64,000 bases of DNA from NCBI RefSeq assembly GCF_000003815.2, contig NC_049984.1, positions 27,448,631 through 27,512,630 of the forward strand. Direction: 5' to 3'. The notes beneath the pieces are model-generated. The model made no database searches. It was not told the DNA's origin and saw nothing but the letters and a program-made list of their open reading frames with translations. Position 1 is the stretch's first letter. Every line of letters begins with the position of its first letter. This document shows positions 1 through 10,752 of this stretch, piece after piece. Position numbers and translations under genes: made by a program. The stretch comes from Branchiostoma floridae (taxonomy: Eukaryota; Chordata; Leptocardii; Amphioxiformes; Branchiostomatidae).

Positions 1-215
1 ATCCCAGGCGCAATTCCGCCGGCGAAAAGCGACGTAATCCAACTTATACAGTATGAACACCGATGTATCCCTCTACTAACACCATAGATCCACCTCGCTG
101 TCGTGCACGGAAGAATAAATACGGCCTTTGCAAGTACCGCGATGCACTATTTTAACCCGAACTACTTTTGGGGACGGGGGTCGCGGATAAATACTGTGTT
201 ATGAGACCTTAAGCC
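1..215. repeat. Left copy of a ~210-bp direct repeat
   Basis: This stretch recurs almost exactly at 1548-1752 in the same orientation, with a handful of substitutions and small indels. Shared landmarks are the motifs GACGTAATCCAACTTATACA and AATAAATACGGCCTTTGCAA. The ~1.34 kb between the copies contains no recognisable coding sequence. The pair could be two terminal repeats of one element, or two haplotype fragments joined by the assembler. No ORF in it resembles a known protein. Confidence 0.75.
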
Positions 216-1547
216 AACTTGACCTTGGATTTCTTTACGTTCATACAATAAAACTAGTCAAGATACAAAACCGTACCAAATTTTAGAGCAGAAATCCAAA
301 TGGTTCCTGAGATATGGCCAACTTTGCACTTTGGCGCCTAGCACAGGTGTCGGCACTGTACAAGGACTATCTGAGGGGCCGCTAATTGGCCTCATTATCT
401 CAACAAATTTAATATTCTGGTTGACTTTTTCTGTTATAAGGAGCTTGCCAGACCATATTCTACCGTTCTGAGTGATTGGGGTTGGGGGTTTGTCTTTTTT
501 AGGGCGGAAAAAGGGGGGGGGGGTGGTCGAGCGGGCTTTAGACCGCACTAAGTCCTATACTTAAGCATAGGGAACGGTCTAGGCGGCCGTTGCCATGGTA
601 ACGGCGGGTCAGACGGTAACGAAAATGTTACAGTTCAAGTCAGCCGAGGTCAATTACTAACATATCGGTCAAATTTAATGTGCTTGTCCGTCCCTGGGGA
701 ATTCACGCTGTGGATGAAGGTCTCAGAACACAGTTTTTCGGGTATGGGGATTTACATGGTTAAGGACCCCAAAGTGCAGCCTTGTCAAAACAAGGCGGCA
801 GGCGGCGATTTTAGCCGCCTACTTACATTTTTCCAGCCGGCTACTTTGGGGTAGAATTTCAAAAAATAAAAGTTTAAGTCCAGCGCTCCCTGTTACAAAA
901 TCCCCCAGCAATTTGTTTTGATAAACCTCTGGCAGTTTTCTGATAGTTGGCCCCCGGTTAGGGGTCATAGCGGGGAACCAATGCCGAATTTTTTTGAAAT
1001 TCAGGATTTTTTTGTCAATTCAAAGTTTGAAGATAACGTTAACAATAAAAGTTACCCAAAATACACCCCCAAACCATATTTAGGGGTCTAAATTAAAAAG
1101 TTTTCCCAGGGGGAGGCCCCCCAGACCTCCCCTACGGGACGGGGGGACACCCCCTCCCGTACCTACCCCCCGCTCGCCACTTCGTGGCTCGCCGCAAGAC
1201 GCTACGCGTCTTGCCTGCTCATCATCATCGTTCAGCTGCAGCGCAGGCGACTGCAAGCCTTCTCCAGTTCTGCCTTGCCTGCTACTTTCATGTATTAGCC
1301 CCCTACTCTAAAAGTTTGTGACAAGGCTGAAGTGAGGTGGTTCGACGACTCAAAACCTATAGTAGGGTGCAGATACAATTCACAAGAATTTAGTATGTTG
1401 AAGTTGAGGGTACAAGCTACAAAATATCTGAAGATGAGCATAGATTTGCCGGCTCGTTTTTCTATAACAGACACTTTGATTTGACCCCCAGCGGAGGTCA
1501 TGGAACTGCAGGCGGCGAACAGGAAGTGCCGGTAACATATCAAGGCG
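216..1547. other. Non-coding interval between the direct repeats
   Basis: No gene is supported here. The interval holds a poly-G run near 515-525 and two adjacent small hairpins at 1176-1188 (GCCAC/GTGGC) and 1194-1214 (GCAAGACGC/GCGTCTTGC). A phrase near 948-995 (GGTTAGGGGT...GGGGAACC...ATGCC followed by a T run) recurs twice near 25.9 and 26.05 kb, so part of this interval belongs to a dispersed repeat. Confidence 0.5.
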
Positions 1548-1752
1548 CAAATTCCCGCCGGCCGAAAAAGCGACGTAATCCAACTTATACAGTATGAACA
1601 CCGATGTATCCCTCTACTATTCACCACAGATTCCACCTCGCTGTCGTGCACGGAAGAATAAATACGGCCTTTGCAAGTACCGCGATGCACTATTTTAACC
1701 TGAACTACTTTTGGGGACGGGGGTCGCGGATAAATACTGTGTTACGAGACCA
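1548..1752. repeat. Right copy of the ~210-bp direct repeat
   Basis: Near-identical to bases 1-215. It is followed at 1753-1925 by short repeats of a CTATAGCCACCCTCCCCA-like motif. I see no primer-binding site or polypurine tract convincing enough to call the pair LTRs. Confidence 0.75.
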
Positions 1753-1919
1753 TAAGCTATAGCCACCCTCCCCATAGCCTGGTTACCAAACCCCAGCCCG
1801 ATCTCAAGTTTCTATCGTGCCAACAAAAATATATTTTTGAGGTTGGGGTATGGTATCCAGGCTACCCTCCCCACCGTCCCTATGCTATAGGCTATAGCCA
1901 CCCTCCCCACAGTCCCTCT

Positions 1920-2130
1920 CGCCCCCCTCCCCACAGCCCGTCCCAGCCCACCTCCAGCGAGCAGCGCCTTGGCCCACTCCGGCGCCCGTTGCAGCGGGCC
2001 CGCGCTGCTGTCCGCCCGTTCCAGCGGGCCCGCGCTGCTGCCCTCCCGCCGGGCAGGACCGGGCCGTCCCGGGCCGCTCGGCGGGCCGAAGTGCGGCTCC
2101 GCCCGGAAGCACGTCAGACTGAAGCCGCTG
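1920..2130. other. GC-rich block with internal short tandem repeat
   Basis: This is one of the most GC- and CpG-rich stretches in the first 25 kb. A ~30-bp unit ending in AGCGGGCCCGCGCTGCTG occurs twice in tandem (about 1990-2042), with a third degraded version. Long ORFs on both strands here are a by-product of composition. It may be a CpG island or a repeat-derived block. No first exon could be tied to it. Confidence 0.45.
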
Positions 2131-2367
2131 GGAGCCGGACCCGCCACCTCGCCCATGTTCTCGCACATTCCAGTCTGCAGAGGGACTTGGCTTACAAAAG
2201 GCAGTTGGAGGAGAAAGTAATCATGTTTTTTTCAGAAAGGAAACAACCAGAGAAAGAGAAAGTGGACAAAAAATTTTGCCGGTTTTGCAACGGTGCGGTG
2301 GCCTGACTCAGGACTTGGTGACGTCATTTCCGGATCTGAGTCACCCCGCGCCGGAAGAAGGCAGGAG

Positions 2368-2607
2368 TAATCTCCAAGCAGATCCTGCGGGAGTATAAAA
2401 TAGTATAGTATTAGCAAGGAGGTTCTTTAACCTCCTTGGTATTAGTAATATGAATAATAAGATAGTATCAAAAGCCGGCAGAGGAGTGAAGCCGGCTTAG
2501 GAGTGTGTTTTGCTACATGGAAAATGGACACCTCTTGGCTGACTACACTCCTTGGCCAGCTCCAGTTTGGTATAAACGTTACTATCTTATTTACTAGTGG
2601 AGATTAG
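2368..2607. mobile_element. MITE family A (TTAA type), copy 1, rearranged
   Basis: The terminal inverted repeat begins AATCTCCAAGCAGATCCT and the interior carries the family's AAGATAGTATCAAAAGC and CTCCTTGGCCAG motifs. This copy has extra sequence inserted after the left terminus and a degraded right end. The better-preserved relatives are at 5147-5330 and 7887-8067. Confidence 0.6.
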
Positions 2608-3289
2608 GCTGGAGCAAGTTGCAGATATTCAGATATGTGGATCCAGACAAGGCATCGATGAATTTGGCTTGGCTATGTCCCGTTAGCGTGCACTATGGCT
2701 TGCGAAGCGGTTGCATACATCCCGAACGTTACCACTTAACGTTTAACCAAGAAATCATAAGTTAAATGAAAACACACAGCTAGTTATAACAGTTAAATAA
2801 GTAAAAATGAAAACGTGTACAAGACTGCCTTTAATATTGGTAGTGAAAACAAACATCAAATTTGAAAATCTTAATGGCTTTATATATTAAAGTTTAGGCG
2901 GTTTCCTGACTCGGGCCACCCATCGTGGTGCCCCGGCCCCGTATGGTGAATCTATGGGCGCTCACCAAACCAAGGACAGGGCAAGACGTGAAACAGGCTA
3001 GTGATTTCAGCAGGACAAATGTATCAAGGCAAACCAAGGACAGGACAGGGGGAATGAGTGAGTAGTACGAGGATTAGAGTAGAGAAAAGTAGAGTCTGAG
3101 TAGAGTGGACATCTTTGGTATTGAAAGGAGTTTTGACTCTTTGTCTTGTCTACCAGGACTCCGCGGATCATGGCGCTAGACAAATACGTCAAACAGGTGA
3201 CGTTAATGTTGCACACGGCACGCCAGAATGTGAACTGTTGACCTTTGGCCAGTTGAAGCTGAACCATGGCGGACACTGCAGGGAAGGTA

Positions 3290-3445
3290 CGGAGGGGGTG
3301 GGGTGTTTTAGACACACACGGGGGGTGGGGTAGTTTAGGGGGTCCAGATACACACAGGGGGTGGGGTGTTTTAGACACACACGGGGGTGGGGTAGTTCAG
3401 GGGGCCCAGATACACACAGGGGGTGGGTCAGACACGAGAGTGAGG
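3290..3445 (+). repeat. G-rich minisatellite, ~63-bp unit
   Basis: About two and a half copies of a ~63-bp unit are present: GGGTGGGGTGTTTTAGACAC, then an ACACGGGGG tract, then GGGGTAGTTTAGGGGG and a CCAGATACACACA tail. The copies differ by single bases and small indels. The runs of G on one strand could favour quadruplex formation, but that is inference. ORFs reading GWGVLDTHGG-like repeats across it are compositional artefacts. Confidence 0.75.
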
Positions 3446-3604
3446 GGGTAACGTTAGTGGGAACCTGCACAGAACCTGCTTTTTTTGCAGATAATCCGGC
3501 TAACGTGACGCAACGAGCCCCTCCCCCCTCCCCCCTCCCCATGTGTTTGTGTCACTGTCAGCAAACTTGCACGTGCGTGCGCGTCCACGTTCCAATTCGG
3601 CATA

Positions 3605-5146
3605 GTCTACGAAAACCTCGCCTTCCGCACTGGTGTTCCAGTGCTGAATCAATTGTCTGAACGGCCTCAGCACTGGTTTTCCAGTGCTGAAATTCTTTCA
3701 GCACTCGTTTTCCAGTGCTGATCGGCCTTGTTCGAGTGCTGAAACTCCCTCAGCACTGGTTTTCCAGTGCTGAATTTCTTTTAGCACTGGTTTTCCAGTG
3801 CTGAACTTCTGTCAGCACTCGTTTTCCAGTGCTGAACTGCCGCCAGCACTCGGTCACCAGTGCTGAAATCCGGGGATATCGGGGCCGGGTCAGGTCAAAG
3901 GTCATTCAGCACTGGTTACCCAGTGCTGAAACTGCCGTCAGCACTGGAACCGAGTGCTGATATACAAAAACCTCGCCTTCCGCACTGTACTGGATTTACC
4001 AGTGCTCGGGGACACTTCAGCACTGGAAAACCAGTGCTATGAAATCTTCAGCACTGGAAAACGAGTGCTGACGTCTTTTAAGGACCCAGGAACTATGTGT
4101 GAACCAGTGCTGACGTCCTAATCCAGCACTGGAATCTCCCAGTGCTGAGAGTCTAATGTACAAGACGTAAATTCGAAGGAAAGATAAGTTATTTCGTGCA
4201 AAGAAAATTGTAGTTGTGCTATCCATTCGTTATGTAATTGAATATATGTATACTGTATAAGGGATATATATCAGTTATAAAATGAATGAATGAATGAAGA
4301 CCTTTATTGCACATTTTTTTTATAAAGTACTGATAGCGGTACTAGTAAAAGGACGCAAATTTGATTAAAGTTACTTCGTGCAAAGAAAACTTAGTGTAAA
4401 GTTGTGTATTTTATTCGTTGTACATGTGTAATTGAAAGGTAGATATATGTATATGTGTAAGAGGTGTTTAAGGGATAGCTATCATTATAACAATAAGCAA
4501 CAAATGAAATTGTCTTCATTCATAGTTAGAGTATAAAAGACCTGTTTCTTGCAGATCACTTTAGTGTCACTGATGAAGGAAAGTGGATTCTTTCCGAAAC
4601 GTCTGACCGTTTCAAAACCATATCCAGTTGCTTGAGTAACTATTTTTGGCGTAATAAGCAACTTTATTGTGTGATTGTGATAGATATAGCCAGCCTCCTC
4701 GTTGTTGTTGTCGTTGTCGTTGAAGAGGCGCCACTGAACTTCCAAAAGGATGAGGTCTGCCATAGGTGACGTTTATAATCCAGCAATGTCTTAAGTTTTA
4801 GTAGTAGAGCAAAGGACGTATCGTAATTCCAAATNNNNNNNNNNNNNNNNNNNNNNNNNNNNNNNNNNNNNNNNNNNNNNNNNNNNNNNNNNNNNNNNNN
4901 NNNNNNNNNNNNNNNNNNNNNNNNNNNNNNNNNNCTGATTAGTTCGTCAGCACAGGAAATCCAGTGCTGAATGTTCGTCAGCAGTCGCTGTCCAGTGCTG
5001 AGCCCGGGGTTTCGAGTGCTCAGTGCGCGTCAGCACTGGATTTCCAGTGCTGACGAACATTCAGCACTGGAAATCCAGTGCTGACGCCATCTTCAGCACT
5101 GGGTTCCAGTGCTGAAAAAGGAGGGAGAGGTTTTCGTAGTTTTGCC
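3605..5146. mobile_element. Putative element carrying arrays of a 22-bp palindrome
   Basis: The left edge reads CTACGAAAACCTCGCCTTC (near 3608) and the right edge reads GAGAGGTTTTCGTAG in the opposite sense (near 5127-5140). These resemble short terminal inverted repeats. Between them are roughly 13 palindromic units at about 3625-4150 and five more at about 4940-5117, each close to CAGCACTGGAAATCCAGTGCTG. Spacers are unrelated and about 8-40 bp long. A second CTCGCCTTCCGCACTG phrase near 3970 suggests the array grew by duplication. A 100-N gap lies at 4835-4934. No coding sequence is visible, so it would be non-autonomous. Confidence 0.55.
4835..4934. other. Assembly gap (100 N)
   Basis: Exactly 100 N, the conventional size for a gap of unknown length. 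It interrupts the palindrome-bearing element. Confidence 0.99.
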
Positions 5147-5330
5147 ATAATCTCCAAGCAGATCCTACTATGGCATAAGGGATAAGATAGTACCAAACTG
5201 GCCAAGGAGTGTAGTCAACCAAAAGGTGCCCATTTGCCTCCGGTAGCGAAACACACTCCTAAGCCGGCTTCACTCCTCTGCCAGCTTTTGATACTATCTT
5301 ATGCTACCGTAGGATCTGCTTGGAGATTAA
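5147..5330. mobile_element. MITE family A (TTAA type), copy 2
   Basis: About 184 bp, starting TAATCTCCAAGCAGATCCTA and ending in the reverse complement, AGGATCTGCTTGGAGATTAA. The inner inverted repeats extend through AAGATAGTAYCAAA. It directly abuts the palindrome-bearing element on its left. The TTAA at the element edge suggests piggyBac-type mobilisation, by inference from known MITE families. Confidence 0.8.
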
Positions 5331-5389
5331 TTCGGCAAGCTGTAGTGTGAACAGCTTTGTTTATATGTTAACAACCCTCATGTGTTTGC

Positions 5390-6746
<1,357 letters not shown>

Positions 6747-6747
6747 N
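6747..6747. other. Single N at a probable contig join
   Basis: The 33-bp array stops mid-unit here (GTGAGAAC, N, CTACCGGG) and no further ADH exon appears downstream. The most economical reading is a misassembly or collapsed gap inside the minisatellite. Confidence 0.7.
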
Positions 6748-7886
6748 CTACCGGGTGTGTATGATTATCCCGGCGGCGAACACCTACTCTGGCCCCGTAG
6801 ACAGCCTGCACTAACTACGGTATAAGGCCGTGCCACAATTAGACTGGATTCCAGGTTACTAGAAACCCTGCGAGCTCCATTATTCCTCACGGCGGAGTTA
6901 GGGGAGGGAGGCGACACACTTTTCACACCGAGGGAATAAAGCGAATCGAGAAAGGATGGCGGTATAAGGTTTAAGTGGTACGTGGGTAGTATAAAGCTTT
7001 CGTGTGAACAATGGCATTGCCAACGTGCCGGCTTTATGGTCTCAATCTAAAAGGAATAGGTGATATTCGGTCACACCATTTCTGCTTTCTGAAGTGCTCA
7101 GTTAAAGCATACCTGACCTGATTTTAGCCCACATTAAGAGGTGGCCCTATACTTTTTAGAAGTTTTGTCACTTTTTTCAAGTATGATGTGCCTCTCCTGT
7201 AATACTGGAACGACGGTTGGTTGTCTGTCTGTCAGTCAGTCTATTTGTTTGTCTGTCTGTCTGTCTGTCTGGATGGTTGGCTGGCTGGCTGGCTGGTTGG
7301 TTTGTTGGTTGGTTGGTTGGTTGGTTGGTTGGTTAGCAGGTCGGTAGTTACCATTTTAAGTGCTTTAATGACAATGTCTTAGTTCAGCATCAAGAGGAAC
7401 TCCGGCAATCCCATGAGACGAGAGAGAAATTGACGTGCTAAATTGGATACCATCCTTGTCTAGTCGTCTAGACGTGCTACTTTGTAAGCTATAAGGTTCA
7501 TTTGAAAGGCTTTGATTAAAACAAAACTCTCATCAACTCCTACCATTACGATGCAGAGGGTATCTCCAAATATATGACCTCATTTTGAAGCTGCCATTCC
7601 AGGGTAGCAAACGCCATGGTGCGATAAAATTCACAATTGGTAAATGTATAATGTGCGAAAGTGCTACGTGAGAGTCATTTGGCTTTATCAAGATAGTACA
7701 CAAGAAAAGCTCTCAGCTATCATCCCTTACATTTGATTATTAGACTCGGGAATTGCGGAGTTGCTGTAATCTTGGTCATTTATCTTGCAGAGTAACACAA
7801 TCTAATATCAACATTTTCTCACAATCTTGTTTCAGCGCCAATAATTGGTGAAGCCGCCGACTTGTATGATCTATGGGGACCATCAA
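6748..7886. other. Non-coding interval with simple-sequence tract
   Basis: No gene recognised. A (CTGT)n then (GGTT)n low-complexity stretch lies at about 7217-7335. The remainder is AT-balanced single-copy-looking DNA. Confidence 0.6.
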
Positions 7887-8067
7887 TTAATCTCCAAGCA
7901 GATCCTACGGTAGCATAAGATAGTATCAAAAGCTGGCAAAGGAGTCAAGCTGGCTTAGGAGTGTGTTTCTCTCTACATGGCAAATGTACGCCTCTTCAAT
8001 GGCTGACTATACTCCTTGGCCAGTTTGGTACTATCTTATGCCATTGTAGGATCTGCTTGGAGATTAA
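7887..8067. mobile_element. MITE family A (TTAA type), copy 3 (best preserved)
   Basis: 181 bp with near-perfect termini TTAATCTCCAAGCAGATCCT and its reverse complement. Subterminal inverted repeats spell AGCATAAGATAGTATCAAA on the left and TTTGGTACTATCTTATGCCA on the right. No ORF. The edge TTAA is consistent with the target site. Confidence 0.85.
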
Positions 8068-8365
8068 CCATCAATAACGTTGGTTCACAAATCTTTGCAC
8101 AAGGATTTTTCTTACTACATATCACGGGGAAGAACTTATAACTCGATGCTACAAACAGATTTGTATATATCTTTAGATGTCAGAACTCCCATGATGCAAA
8201 AATAGGCAAATATATCAAGGAGTGCTCTGCTATTAGAAAGAATACCGTAACTAATGATTAGCCTACTCCATTGTAATACTATATCAAAGAATTATGTTAG
8301 CCCTTACTGTTATGTAAATTAGGTTGTTAAGCTTTATTCTTTACCTCTATTTTGTACTTTGTGTA

Positions 8366-8462
8366 ATTATAGTAAGACCTAAAGAACGCTATGGGGGACA
8401 GAGACGTCTGGAAGGAGAGGGTGGACTTGGTCCGGGCAAGCAGCCCGCGATGATGATGATGA
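8366..8462 (+). mobile_element. LINE 3' tail, plus strand
   Basis: One frame reads AMGDRDVWKERVDLVRASSP and ends at a stop in the (ATG)n tail. The same peptide is encoded on the other strand at 19455-19550. A short conserved C-terminus followed by a trinucleotide tail fits the 3' end of a non-LTR retrotransposon. The 5' part is absent. Confidence 0.6.
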
Positions 8463-8744
8463 TAGTTGTTGCCATACATTGTATCATGTACAATTGTCGT
8501 GCAACAAAGTTCTTCTCTTAAAGGAAGTCTTAGGTAACAGAGACTAGGGTCCAGGAAAGTACAGGATGGAGAGTACCAATGGGCCAGTTTCTAGCCAAGT
8601 CACTCATTATATGTAGGTAGCACACCTCTATGACGCCTTTGCAATGATAGGTGATACAAAACCTGAGAATGTCTGAAGTTTGTGAAGATTAGACATCCAG
8701 GTACACAATATTCGAATGCAATGCAATCTGCAATTGGATTTTTA

Positions 8745-8870
8745 AAAAATCGGATATTTACTTCTGGACGTTTCGAGTGACATCCATCACTCTTCTTTAG
8801 CGTTCAAGTATCAGTGACACTGAAGAAGAGTGATAGTGACTCGAAACGTCCGGGAGTAAATATCCAATTT
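8745..8870. mobile_element. Short inverted-repeat element
   Basis: Arms GGATATTTACTTCTGGACGT (8752-8771) and its near complement ending 8870 flank a core with a second inverted pair around CACTCTTCTT. Motifs such as CAGTGACACTGAAG recur near 4560-4620 and 15985-16000, so these are probably related non-autonomous repeats. Confidence 0.55.
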
Positions 8871-9046
8871 TCATCTAGTTGTACGGATTGAATTACCTGC
8901 AAAAATTAAGAATGCCTTCGCTGTCATTTGAAACCGTATCCAATCCATCTTGAATGATCACCAAATCATCAGTAGGTATTGCGCAAGGACATTCATTTCC
9001 CAGGAACCGCCATAGAGATCTCTCGAATGCTCGAAGGTCGTCCTGT

Positions 9047-9281
9047 AAGGCTCCCTTTCCACTAGACGGCGATCGCGCTACGCTCTCACTGCGACCTAAA
9101 TTGGATATGTGTAACCTTTGCTTTCACACTGAATATATCATACAAAACGTAAAGATGTGACTGAGAAGACAACAAAACACAGAAAGTGTTAGAAGATTCG
9201 CTTCTTTTCTATACAATTCGTTGAGCGATATGTCACATTTTAGGCCGCAAAGAGAGCGCGGCGAGAGCGGAAAGGGGTTAT
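9047..9281. mobile_element. MITE family B, copy 1
   Basis: About 235 bp. The left end CTCCCTTTCCACTAGACGGC then GATCGCGCTACGCTCTC matches, inverted, the right end GAGAGCGCGGCGAGAGCGGA then AAGGGG. The centre contains ACAACAAAACACAGAAAGTG and CGCTTCTTTTCTATACAATT. Two relatives lie at 20757-21010 and 22011-22241. Confidence 0.8.
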
Positions 9282-9647
9282 AACTGGCAGAACTTGATCG
9301 AGTTTTGAGAAGTTGTTAGCTGCAAAATTATGGTTTCAGCGCATTTCTGATCCCGTCTGTACGACCTGGGGGCCACCAGGCACGACCTGAGCCGGCCTCG
9401 GGGTGATGAAGGTGATGGATTAACAGATAAGTGCTCTTCACACGCGGATTAATCGGATCAGCGCCCACCTCGGTCAGGTTACGCCGAAGATTGAATCGTT
9501 TCCAAGCCGATGAGCTGAGTAGGTGCACACCTACGGAAAATGCATCAACTCATTCCCTGGAGAGATATGGCGTTCTGGTTCAATGTTACCATGAAAGAGA
9601 AACTTTTCAGGGCTTGTAAGACATTCGAAAGCTATGCCTTTGTTTCA

Positions 9648-9687
9648 TTACCTCCATGAAATGTCATGGAGGTTATATTTTACCCAG

Positions 9688-9729
<42 letters not shown>

Positions 9730-10752
9730 TGTCTGTCAACAAGATAACTCAAGAACGGCTGGATGGATTAGTTTCATACTTAGTGTGTTGGTGGGGTGCG
9801 ATGAAAGCTAAGAGTGATTAGATTTTGGGCCCCCTAGCGGTTTCCTTGGTACTGCAGCGCAACTTCCGATTTTGCTATCTCGTGTTCTGAACACGCTATG
9901 GTCACGATTTTTGAGTGTTAGATAGCTCTTGTGCTCAGGAATAAGTGACATCAGTTTTGGCCCCCTACCGACTAGGTTTGGGATAGCAGGGGCATTTTTG
10001 TCAAAAACTTCTGAAGAGGATAACTCAAGAAGGGAACAATGGATTTCCATGATTTTTGGTATGTAGGTACCTTAGACAATGTTGTACAAGATAAGATACC
10101 AATTATGCAAAATAGTAGTAAATTTGCATAATTAATGAGAATATTCTATCATGGCAGTTTTTTCAATGTATCTCTTGTCCCGGATATGATATAGTCTTGA
10201 CATTTGGGTGGTAGATAGCTTGCAGTGACATGACAAAGTGGGGCAGATTTCAGCCCCCTAACATGTAATTTCGGAACTGCAGGGGCGTTTTTGTCAAGAC
10301 ATTCCAAAGTGGATAACTGCAGAAAGGATTGACGGATTGGCATCATTTTAAGGGTGCAGGTAGCTTAGGCAAAGGTGTTCATAATGATATTCATGTTATG
10401 CAAATGAGGACCTTATTTGCATCATTAATGAGGAATTTGTATAATAACATTATTACTAATAACTGGACTTCAATAAATCATATTAAATGTAACACTTATT
10501 AATTATGATAGATGGAATATAAGCAGATACCAAATATGGTAATGAGGAACTTATTTGCATAATTTATGTAAAAATTGCAAAGCCGCTTTAAGTCTAATGA
10601 TTGGAATTTTATACTTGTGTATAATGACATGTGTACGTTAGTCAATGATGAACAACAACACGCATAAATTATGTTAATGTTTTAGTTAATTGCATGAAAT
10701 TTACAAAAGCTCTAAATTTTCATGGAGGTATGAGGTCGCCGAACTCTAGTTT
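9648..10752. repeat. ~1.1-kb interspersed repeat with internal GT tract
   Basis: It starts with TACCTCCATGAAATGTCATG and ends with TTTTCATGGAGGTATGAGGT. A (GT)n run lies at 9692-9727. Inside are diverged repeats of a ~200-bp module, each with GGCCCCCTA or GCCCCCTA, a CTGCAG or AGCAGG core and a TTTTTGTCAA tail (around 9828, 9958 and 10252), followed by GATAACTCAAGAA or GATAACTGCAGAA phrases. I recall similar CATGGAGG-bounded repeats in other marine invertebrates but cannot name the class with certainty. Confidence 0.6.

Noticed and set aside
1170-1215. Two adjacent GC-rich hairpins as a Helitron terminus or terminator
   Set aside because: There is no CTRR end and no insertion between A and T. 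The hairpins are short and could be chance in GC-rich sequence.
1812-2306. Several 80-118 codon ORFs on both strands
   Set aside because: GC-rich tandem sequence leaves all frames open. There are no domain motifs and the ORFs overlap each other.
3266-3451. Glycine-rich repeat ORF over the 3.3-kb minisatellite
   Set aside because: It is a product of the repeat period, with no conserved flanking sequence.
3605-5146. CRISPR-like array of short repeats and spacers
   Set aside because: The repeats are palindromic and spacer lengths are irregular. There are no cas genes, and the genome is clearly animal.
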